Of a stretch of 64,000 nucleotides of DNA, positions 23,801 through 40,700 are shown piece after piece. The notes under the pieces were generated by a model that was not told where the DNA came from, did not search any database, and saw nothing but the letters and a program-made list of their open reading frames with translations. Each line of letters begins with the position of its first letter. The stretch's first letter is position 1. Made by a program: the position numbers and the translations under genes. The stretch is from NCBI GenBank assembly GCA_020137815.1, contig CM035355.1:4760520-4824519 (forward strand), written 5' to 3'. Source of the DNA: Hormiphora californensis. Taxonomy: Eukaryota > Ctenophora > Tentaculata > Cydippida > Pleurobrachiidae.

Positions 23801-26800
23801 TGAAAATCGCCAATGAGGCATGAGATTCTTGCGGCAGCCCCCCCCCCTTATAGGCACTTATACGCACGCTGATTATCTCGTCGTGTATATCTCTCTTGCC
23901 TCGTTAAGTTTTGAGGATGAGAGAAATTATTAATTAGTGGTTTAGCACGGATATATTCTCAGTTAGAAATTATTAAGACTTGAAGAACTTTAAGTATCTT
24001 ATCTTGAGCTCGATAGTATGTTCTAACCCGCAGTAAGAACTAAGAGAGGGTCGAGCACTCGACCAAGGCAACCTAACATTTGATCCTAGTCATACACACA
24101 ACTTATTGGTGGTCAGAGTTAATACTGCTCTTTATTTTCCTACTCAACACTCCAGCTCTCTCTATCCCCATATTTATATCTTCAACTTTCCTATTGTCTG
24201 TTTATTATCTGTAAATTATATATCTTTTGTTTTGAGGAACAATGATCAAAATGGAATACAGAAAGGGAATTAGTTGACGTACTTTGAAACTGGTGAATCT
24301 AGAGACAGCGTAAAACAATACAGTCGGACCCCGATTTAGCGGCACCCCGATTTAACGGCAGGATAAATTTCCCCCAATAAATTTTTTGAAATTTTTTTGA
24401 AAATTTTTCAAAGGTGTATCAACTACGTCCGAATCGTGTTTCGAATCAATGCATCTTATTGCATGTCTTGCCGGTAATTAGACGGTTCGAAACGAACAGA
24501 TATGTGATCCCCATGAGGCCCATCGAATCACAAGTTTACTAAGCGTCAAAATTGCGATTCGATGGGGATCACGTATCGGTTTGTTTCAACCGTCTAATTA
24601 GCGACAGGACGTGCGATAAGATGCACTGATTCGAAACACGATTCTAACATGGTTGATAAACCTTTGAAAAATTTTCACAACTTTTTTTGCAAAATTTTAC
24701 AGAATGATTGTCAATGCTTTGATCGGTGCTTTGATCGGTGCTCCCCATGAATTTTCAGAGAAAAAGACATTTTGAAATTCAAATTCTTCCTCACAGTGAC
24801 CCGATTCGGCATGGTATCACGTATCGGTTCGTTTCGAACCGTCTAATTAGTAATTAGCGACAGGACATGCGATAAGATGCACTGATTCGAAAAACGATTG
24901 GGACGTGGTTGATACCTTAGAAATATGTTCATAACTTTTTTTGAATTTTTTTTCTTTTTCTAATCAGAAATGATCATATATAATCAATTCATGGACATTG
25001 CATTTTGATTTAACACTTAGAGGTGTTTTAGTATAGCATTTTGGAAAAAAATAGAGTTTTATGGGCCGAATATGCTCTACCCCGATTTAACGGACACCCC
25101 GATTTAACGGACAAAACCCTTTCCCCCGAGGGTGCCGTTAAATCGGGGTCCGACTGTATATATATTATGATCATCTATCTCCGATTATCTTGACGGTTGA
25201 CCTCCGTCCTCCGAAATCAGAGGCAGACCGGAAAAAAGAGGAAGAGAAACAGAGAAGGGTGAGTCTTGTGTTCCTTTATTTACACATTACTACGGAGCAA
25301 AACCAAGTTTGATCGATAGTTTGAAATCCATGTTAATTATACATTAATTTGGCCGATCAGCTGTTTAAAAATGCTCATTGATACACAAATCAAGTTTCTA
25401 CAAATAAATGCTTATTTCTTCTTTTTGCCCGTGAGTGCCTTTCGTATGTTTCCCTCAACAACTAGATTCAACAGCGGGTAAATCCATGGGACGGAGTGGT
25501 AGAGAAATATAGAAATGTCTTCTAGGATAGTCATTACTGATTTGTTGCTCCTATAGAAATGCGAATACCAGTGCAAATTGATTCTCGTCGCTAGTGCTGC
25601 GAACATTGATATGCAAAGATTTGGTAGCCATGGCAACAGTGTGAAAACGGTGATTAAAATTCCTCTTTTCGCCAACTTTTGATCTTGTCGCCTATCTCTT
25701 GATTGATTCCGTTCGTTTCTAATACCATGAGCCACTCTTCTTGTCGCGGATAGTTTTCTGGCAATGGCCACGAAAGCTGCGACGGTGAGTCCAACTGCAG
25801 TTGAATTGAGGATGAAAAATATCACCACTATTAGAGTTTCCTCAGCAGACCCAGATAACCAGTATCGCTTACAGTACTGATAAAATGCAACCTCACTTCG
25901 CTGGTAGGGGAATATGTCCGCTTTGATAACATTCTCAAACAGATCAGATACATTTAACCGTTCCAATATGTGTTTGGTATGTTCTGGGAACAGGGTGAAA
26001 TAATGACAGATCATGATGGGAAGATGAATTGTCCAGACTAACATTGTGCCCAGAATCAAATATTTTAGCGACTTTCCACGGTTGTAGAATAGCGGGTTAC
26101 AAATAAAATACGCCATCTGAGAATTAGGGGTGATGATTAAAATAATATTAGATTCAAACTTTAATTGAGCTATGAAAGGTAGTTACAAGTCAATTTTCAA
26201 TAGATAACTATAGCATGTACCTCTACGTTAACAAGTGTAGAACTATAGATGATTCCATAAACTATGTAGTAACTCAGGATCCGTGCAGTGACACACCATT
26301 CAAAGGGCCCAGGCCACTTCCTCTCGACCAGGGATATGGTATAGAAAAGATGGAAACCAATACCATAGATCAGGCCAAAAAGGGATGCAGTGAAGAGTGT
26401 GGCTACTGCAGGGTTCTTTGATACTTTTACCTGAGCATGAAATATACAAGAATCAGCCTGTTTGTCTGACTTCGGCCCGGCGACTGGCGAGATAAGATAG
26501 TCTTATACGAGACATTAATCTGCCCGATAGTTTGTTAAGTATAGAAAACACGAGTTACCTTTGAAATAATGACTGCCAATATTATAGAGTTGAGGAGGAT
26601 TGTCAGTGTTGCACATGAGCCTTCGTAGATTACCAATGTCCAGCGAGTCGTGTTATCCATAGTTTCACTCATTTCTAGAAATTACAAAGCAACCGATCAA
26701 TAAACGGTTCCATAGTTCCATAGTTTTATGTACTGTTTGATACAATATCAAAGGTTATCAAGACTGTTAAAACTGTAAACTGTGTCCGATTACACTGGCA

Positions 26801-27114
26801 ACCGGTATCAACGACAATGTAAAAACAGTCGATGGGGGCTGACTATAACTCTCAACGCATCTAGCCTCTGCGAAGTGCGAACAGGCAACAAGTCATGGTG
26901 TTGCACTGCACGGAACCCTCCAGCTCCGATTCCTTGTTTAACTGGCCGTACAGCAAGGATCTCGGCTGGATTCGTCTCAGACTAGGCACATATTTCAACA
27001 CGATAGTAGCAGGAGGGATCAACACAAAAACAGAGGACATTGACTAACAGAATCATAATCAACACCTAGTTATAGATATATTTTATCGAACTGTCCACAT
27101 GTGTAGTTGTCTTC

Positions 27115-27199
<85 letters not shown>

Positions 27200-29322
27200 C
27201 TCTCTCACCCTCCTCTCTCTCTCAATCCTCAAGCCATGAGCTATTAGGCCACTTATAGGCACTTATAGGCACGCGGATTATTTCGTCGTGTATATCTCTC
27301 TTGACTCGTTAAGTTTTGAGGATGAGAGAAGTTATTAATTAGTGGTTTATCTAGCACGGATATATTCTCAATTAGAGAGCTTGAAGAATTTAAAGTATCT
27401 TATCTCAAGAGTCTAGCTCGATAGTATGTTCTAACCCGCAGTAAGAGAGGGTAGAGCAAGGCAACCTAGATCCTAGTTATAGTCATACACACAACTTATT
27501 GGTGGTCAGAGTTAATACTGCTCTCTATTTTCCTGCTTAACGCTCCAGCTCTCTCTATCCCCATCTTTCTATCTTCAAATCTCCTATTATCTGTATATTC
27601 GGGGGGGGGGGGGGGGGTCAACCCAACTGTATCAGACATCCATGGTGGTTAGGGTGGGTGGGTCCCGAAGGGACCCAGACAGTTAAAATTTTGGAAATTT
27701 GGGTCAAAATTTGGGAATTTTGGGTCCTGAAGGCACCGCGTTGCCCAATTTTTGCGTGCTATGATTTTGGTCAGGCATCACACCTACAATTTTGGGTTTC
27801 GCGCAAACCATTTTTGGGGGTGGGTCCAAAAATTTGGGTAAGGAGACAGTTAGAGGAGGACCTCTAACTGTCAAAAATTTGCGATTTTTTGGAAAAATAG
27901 GTGCGGGTCTCAACTTTTGGGTGTCTGTGACAGATATATGTTCCCCAAAACGTCAAAAATGTGGGATTTTTCGGAAAATAGGGGGGTGGGTCCCAAAAAT
28001 TGGGTTGTGAGACAGTTAGAGGAGGACCCTAACTGTCATAATCAAGGGGGGTGGGGTGGTGTTTTTCACCTGGGACAGTTAGGGGCATTTAGGGGCATGG
28101 ATGTCTGATACAGTTAGGGTGATCCCCCCCCCCCCCCCCGGTATATTATCTATCTTTTGTTTTGAGGAACAATGATCAAAATGGCATGCAGAAAGGGAAA
28201 TGGTTGACGTACTTTGAAACTGGTGAATCTAGAGACAGCATGAAACAATTGTATAGACCGTAAAAACCACCGTTTTTTATAATTTGTATATTATGATTAT
28301 GATTATCTAACTCCGATTAAATCTTTACTTCCGTCCTCAAATTATCTTGACAATTAGCTAGGACCGGGGTCCGGGCTTACAGGACGGATTACGGGGTCGG
28401 GATGATCGAGTCGGTAGAATGAGTTGGTAGAAATTGTAGCTGCACAAAAAGTTTTTCCAAAATCCAAGCTAGGACCTAGGTTACCAAGCTATTACCTAGG
28501 TACCTTGATAAACACCTCTCTAACCCAACTTTTCATTTCAGTACGCTGAACGTGGTTACTCGTCTCCCTCCGACTCAGAATCGTCTGCAGAGGTAACACC
28601 TAAGCCCCTTGTTCCCCCGAGTATAATCGACCCTGACTTTAGCACCTCAAAGTGGCAATATTCTTGCTTGCCCTGTCACACTTATCTGAGGAGCTGGCGC
28701 GGTCCGCCGCACAACTTTAAAGATAGAGATCTTGGCGCGAAATACGCGCAGCTGTACAGAATATAAATTGGCCGCGCGCATCCTCCTTGTTTCTGTTCGT
28801 CAGACCACCCGACTTGACTCGTCTTGTGACCCCGGTTTTGGGGAGATGACTGCCTTCAAAAGCCTATCTGACCTAGTTATCGGTTCCTAATTCTCTCCCT
28901 CATTTTCAGGAAAGTGGATCGGAGGAAGATGATGAGGAAGGAGAGGAGAAAGAAGCGAAGGCTAAGGGTGTAGAAGGACTGATAGAGATCTCCAATCCCA
29001 ACAGGGCACGAAAGGGCCAAGTGAAAACTGAGGCCGTTGCTGGTCAATCGGCCCAACTAACTCGACGACAAAAGTGAGTGTTTAAATCAAAAAAAGTAAA
29101 AACGCCCTTTTTTAGCTTAGCCATATTCAGTCCTCTGTAAACAAGTCAATGCTAACTCCACCTCATATTTTCAGAGAGGAACTAGCCCGACAAAACTACC
29201 AGAAGCTGCAGCTTGAATGCAAGACGGAACAAGCTCAGAAGGATCTGGCCCGACTAGCCCTCATTAGGAAACAACGGGAAGAACAGGCCGGCGGTTCTGG
29301 AGCTCCAGCCTTACCCAAATAG
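17848..29322 (+). CDS. PDAP1: PDGFA-associated protein 1 / 28-kDa heat- and acid-stable phosphoprotein
   Basis: Four exons, 17848-17955, 28542-28592, 28910-29073 and 29175-29322, give a 156-residue protein. The basic Gly/Arg N-terminus (MGRGRGRPKFKGHSRHFTS), the acidic Ser-rich middle, the conserved KGVEGLIEISNPNR and the C-terminal KTEQAQKDLARLALIRKQRE are diagnostic of PDAP1, a small conserved phosphoprotein of poorly defined function. The tail is shorter than in vertebrates. Intron 1 is about 10.6 kb, unusually long here, because it holds three tandem antisense GPCR genes and their repeats. A duplicated piece of exon 1 lies at 25219-25258. Confidence 0.93.
18108..19387 (-). CDS. Class A (rhodopsin-like) GPCR, copy 1
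   Basis: Three exons in transcript order, 19387-19289, 19163-18954 and 18833-18108, give 344 residues. Exon 1 encodes TM1, exon 2 TM2-TM3, exon 3 TM4-TM7. The Cys at the start of TM3 (FEWCVTARI) and the Cys in extracellular loop 2 (QYCKRYW) fit the conserved disulfide. The DRY position reads EMA followed by YFICNPLSYNR, and the NPxxY position reads VPWIY then PLLN, so both activation motifs are altered. The C-tail is short and ends GKKKK. Ligand unknown. The N-terminus (MHIFDWTLVIYEG) differs from copies 2 and 3, which carry an NTT glycosylation site. The gene is antisense in PDAP1 intron 1. Confidence 0.85.
19388..20985. other. Upstream region of GPCR copy 1 (PDAP1 intron)
   Basis: No additional gene is supported. 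It contains decayed copies of sequence found upstream of the other GPCR copies, a short-inverted-repeat insertion at about 20007-20465 and a (TA)n tract at about 20929-20942. Short frames here are not conserved between the units. Confidence 0.55.
20007..20465. mobile_element. Short inverted-repeat insertion (G-run/AATCTCA family), unit 1
   Basis: Starts with a G run and GCAAAAATCTCA, ends with TGAGATTCTTGCGGCAG and a C run, so the ends are roughly complementary. The same ends bound a ~210-bp insertion at the corresponding place in unit 2, while unit 3 lacks it. No coding capacity is seen. Confidence 0.6.
21075..22391 (-). CDS. Class A (rhodopsin-like) GPCR, copy 2
   Basis: Three exons, 22391-22278, 22130-21921 and 21800-21075, give 349 residues. 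The last exon differs from copy 1 at only three of 241 residues, so the duplication is recent or homogenised. The N-terminus MSETMDNTTRWTLV has an NTT sequon expected to face outside. Motif changes are as in copy 1 (EMA for DRY, VPWIY for NPxxY). The basic third intracellular loop (ARKISATRRVASGIRNERN) is a plausible G-protein contact. A pogo-like element sits about 85 bp upstream of the start codon. Confidence 0.86.
22477..23086. mobile_element. Pogo/Tigger-like non-autonomous element, 610 bp
   Basis: Terminal inverted repeats CAGTCGGACCCCGATTTA at the left and its complement (AAATCGGGGTCCGACTG) at the right, flanked by TA. Inside is a ~100-bp block (CGATTCGAAACACGATTCGG) present more than once. 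There is no transposase. Family placement rests on TIR form and TA target, typical of Tc1/mariner/pogo elements. Confidence 0.8.
23645..23855. mobile_element. Short inverted-repeat insertion (G-run/AATCTCA family), unit 2
   Basis: Bounded by a G run plus CTACCGCAAAAATCTCA and TGAGATTCTTGCGGC plus a C run. Unit 3 has an uninterrupted sequence at the matching place (about 27240-27285), which acts as the empty site. A CT-rich stretch (23510-23605) precedes it. Confidence 0.65.
24321..25156. mobile_element. Pogo/Tigger-like non-autonomous element, 836 bp
   Basis: Same TIRs as the 22477 element. Unit 1 has AAAACAATATATAT where unit 2 has AAAACAA, TA, element, TA, TATAT, so the insertion is clean with TA duplication. 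The internal ~100-bp block recurs in direct and inverted orientation. No transposase frame. Confidence 0.85.
25219..25258 (+). pseudogene. Duplicated fragment of PDAP1 exon 1 with its 5' splice site
   Basis: About 40 bp matching the end of PDAP1 exon 1 (encoding EADRKKEEEKQRR) with one substitution, followed by the same GTGAGTCTTGTG donor. It is preceded by AAATCAG, which could act as an acceptor. It was carried along when the GPCR unit duplicated. It could be a cryptic exon or a competing donor. Confidence 0.85.
25412..26672 (-). CDS. Class A (rhodopsin-like) GPCR, copy 3
   Basis: Three exons, 26672-26559, 26430-26221 and 26116-25412, give 342 residues. Exon 3 is 7 codons shorter than in copies 1 and 2; the in-frame losses fall in the loop before TM7 (region LHWYSHFYRSNKS). 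It has additional substitutions, so it is the oldest split of the three. The reading frame and splice sites are intact, so it is likely functional. N-terminus, disulfide cysteines and altered motifs are as in copy 2. Confidence 0.85.
27118..27193. repeat. (CT)n microsatellite
   Basis: About 75 bp of pure CT, expanded relative to the mixed CT-rich tract at the same place in unit 2 (23510-23605). Confidence 0.95.
27601..28138. mobile_element. G-run/C-run bounded insertion in unit 3
   Basis: Begins with 17 G then TCAACCCAACTGTATCAGAC and ends with the near-complement (CATGGATGTCTGATACAGTT) then a C run. The flanks repeat TATATT on both sides, and units 1 and 2 lack the insertion. Inside, the motif GACAGTTAGAGGAGGACC recurs. 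Open frames across it are G-rich and unconvincing. Confidence 0.75.
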
Positions 29323-29530
29323 TTTTGATTGTCCCGACACTCCCGTGCACAGAGTTATAGGAAAAAAAGAAGAAAAGAAGAGAAGAAAGACGTATTTAAC
29401 TGTATACATTTGATTTGTATTTCAGGACAAAAAGATTTTGTGTCGTTTCCGGGTTTTGTGGTCAAAAGAAAATATTGGAAATCGGAAAAATTTCATAAGA
29501 CATATATTCCACTGACGCACGCACGCACAC

Positions 29531-29561
29531 ACACTCTCTCTCTCTCTCACACACTCACTCC

Positions 29562-29626
<65 letters not shown>

Positions 29627-29638
29627 TCTCCCTCACTC
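29531..29638. repeat. Mixed (CT)n/(CA)n array at INTS4 3' end
   Basis: Simple repeat directly beside the INTS4 stop codon, between the convergent ends of PDAP1 and INTS4. Confidence 0.9.
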
Positions 29639-29639
29639 C

Positions 29640-37673
<8,034 letters not shown>

Positions 37674-37790
37674 GGCTAGTAGGGAAGATAGTTTTATTGG
37701 TATTTTGTGTGGCAGGATAAATAAATAAATAAAATTTCAACCCGTCAGAAATAGTTCCATGTAAACAATTAATCGCCATAATAAAAACAT

Positions 37791-40700
37791 TCAAACAAAG
37801 TATTGGTCCAGCGCTTGTTCTTTGTTTTTCGGTTTCCTAGGGCCGCCCCTACCCCTTCTCTTTCCCCGGCCCCCTCGTCTCCTTTTGAATTGCTGTCTAG
37901 ACAGTTCAACTAGAGATGATAGCTCAGGGGTACACACAACACATCCTGATTTCTTTGCCTCTCCAAATGGCGACTTGTCCTGCAATGATAGCACATATTT
38001 TGGTTTTGCACAATTACAATACACTTTCTTGTACATATTTAGGAACTATGATGTGGAACTATGTAATGATAGCACACTAATTAAATGAGCGAAAATCCCC
38101 ACAAATCTCATGTGCTTAAATTAGGGACGGTGGATGAGATTCTTGTAGCTGCCCCTAGTTACCTACCGGATTATACTCCACGGTTACAATTGAGCTGGCA
38201 CACATTTCACAATCAGTATCACTTGACACAGTCACCCTCACTGCTCCATTAAACAACTTTACCACACAGGTACAACCCTGTTCGGTACAGCTCATCCGCC
38301 AGGTAGGTCCTGATGGAGGGGAGGGAGGGGATTAGGACCTAACCAGGGGTTAGGGGGCAGGGGTACTGGGTGATAATAGCTTGGACCTGATGAATGGAGG
38401 GCGGCCGGCGGGGGTAAGAACAGTTAGGGGGTGGAGGACCTAATGTGGGGAATGGAAGGGGGTAGGTTTAATTATAATAGCTAGGACCAGATGGGGGAAG
38501 GGACCGGGTGAATGATGTTTGTTAGTTAGGACCTGATGTCAATGTGGGGTGGGGAAACAATTGTCTCTGTCAATCGATCGATCTCCCTCTTTGTACCTCT
38601 CTCCCTATCATCTGGCCCGTGCTCATAAGCGGGAAGCAGAAAGATTGCTGCTTCGTGGACAGTTATCAGACCTTCGTAATTGATACACGTGCTATCAAGA
38701 TGTCGGGAGCCAATGAAAAAAGCGGAGAAAAACAGCTCATGGCAGCTAGCAATCTCTCTAACCTCTTTCTCCCACCATCTCTCTAACAACTAGAGTTATT
38801 TCTCTCTATCAGACCGTGTTATCATTATCACGGGAGCCAATAGAAAAAGAGCACAACATTTCAACAAAATCAGCTAATGTGTGACACGTGTACACGTTTC
38901 TAATAAACGAACTTGATCTATCTGCATTCATTTCGTTGTAGCCTTTCCTGAAGATGTTTCTCAAGCGATCGCTCTTTGCTCTTCTGGCGATTCATTCTGT
39001 CATTTCCACAGGTTGGTAATTTTTTGTTGTTGTTAAAATCAAGTATAAAATCAATTTCGTATCGCAGTTTTGTACGCCAACCCTGAGAATTGAATTTTCA
39101 GATTGGACATATCTTGATGATCCGGATGATTAAGATGCCTACCTTCCCTGGGACTTGGAATCAACTCCCATTCAAATCAATTCCACATCTTCCCTTGGAA
39201 GTGGTGATCTTATCCGTCTTGCAATCTTCAACTCAACTGAATATCACATTGGCGGCGTCAACATCTACTTCAACTCCGTCCTTCAGTATAAACTTGGTTA
39301 CTGCACTTCTGATCCTATTGACTTTGCGGTTCAATTTGGTGACTTCACGATATGGACTATCGAAAAGAGCAACACTTCCATGACAATCACGTGTAATGGT
39401 CTCAAAGTAGCGGAGTTAGTGTTTGCAGAGTTAGAAGGAGCATATTGTGTTAGTCAATATGGAGGTGATGTGGTTGGTAAGATCGCGTTTTCGTTTAACG
39501 GAAAGACCGATACAGCAACTAATGCGTATAGAGCATTGCCAACAGGTAATGATAATTAGAGAGCCGACTTTACCTACAAAAGTAACAACAATTTAAATCT
39601 AACCCCATAAATCTACTAACAAAACTAACCCTACCATCATGACCCCTATCACTATGATCCCCCACAGTCTGCCCACCATTAAAGGTTGAAGGATCGACAC
39701 AGGAAGTCTGGGGTGAAGGTGGGGTGAAGCCTGGTGATGTCATTGAGGTGGAATGTAAGTGGAAGAACGTGCTAGATAGTGTAGCGATGTGTACACGTGA
39801 TAATGTAACAGGGGATCTCGTCTGGGAAAGTGATGGGATAGCACCCTTGTGCAGAACACTTGGTAAGTAGTACTTAATGTAAGTGCAGAGGTGAGTACTG
39901 GGAGTGTTTGGAAAAATAGGGTTAAATTTGGGAACCTGCAATACAGTCAGGGCAAGACTATTGCAGGAGAACTAATCCGTTTGTCTATTCGTTTGTCTGT
40001 TATTTCAGGAGGCATTCGGATCTGCTTCAGAGTTGTAATCGGAGGTGCCCTATCCTTCCCCTTTCCCGTGTCGAGCAGACAATTCTAGCATAGCAATTCC
40101 TTACTACTTCCCTTCCTAGGGCTATTATAGCAGGGGGGCTGCTGATGCAGTTGAGCTGACTTTTGTTTGTAGCATGAGGGCTGCTGGCTTTGTTATCCCG
40201 ATTTATAGTCTGTTATTTAATTTCAGCTAACAAGTTGTTTTCCAGAAGTTTATGTGTCCCGTTTTTCCTTAGGCTTTTTTCAATTTTTTGGAGTATATAA
40301 TCAGTAGATGTGTCTATTTTGTTCTAAGTGAGTCAGGATATTAACTATCTTGGTGTACCGCTCTGAATCTGGGCAGTGTTGGACTCATGTCAATGATTCA
40401 GCCCTGTCTGGACTGAGCGGTATACTAAAAACCCTTTATTATTATTATTATTATTATTTCCTACCTGAGTTTGTCTGTTTGTTTGTCTGTCCTCCCTACC
40501 TGAGTTTGTCTGTTTGTCCTCCCTACCTGAGTTTGTCTGTTCATTTAGCCCCCCTACCTGAGTTTGTCTGTTCGTCTGTCTTCCCTACCTGAGTTTGGAT
40601 CAAGAACGAGTTCCCCATCTTCACATATCTGACATGCGGTGATGGAGAGCTGTGGTGCTGCGTTAGGGCATGTTGGGTGGGGGCACCGGTTACAACCCGC

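Larger units (their letters stand above)
17910..28340. repeat. Three-unit tandem segmental duplication inside PDAP1 intron 1
   Basis: Units of roughly 3.1, 4.2 and 3.1 kb (about 17910-20985, 20985-25215, 25216-28340) share the antisense GPCR gene, its flanks and a downstream block that ends near ATTATGATCATCTATCTCCG. Units 1 and 2 are nearly identical in exons and unit 3 is more diverged. Units 1 and 3 begin with the PDAP1 exon-1 end and its donor; unit 2 starts just inside the intron. Size differences come mostly from inserted elements, so each unit reveals empty sites for insertions in the others. Confidence 0.9.
26673..28541. other. Upstream region of GPCR copy 3 (rest of PDAP1 intron 1)
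   Basis: Holds sequence homologous to units 1 and 2, a long (CT)n array, a G/C-run-bounded insertion and about 200 bp of unique intron before PDAP1 exon 2. No further gene is supported. Confidence 0.6.

Noticed and set aside
27658-28108. Overlapping G-rich frames on both strands
   Set aside because: They lie within the G-run/C-run insertion and reflect its internal repeats.
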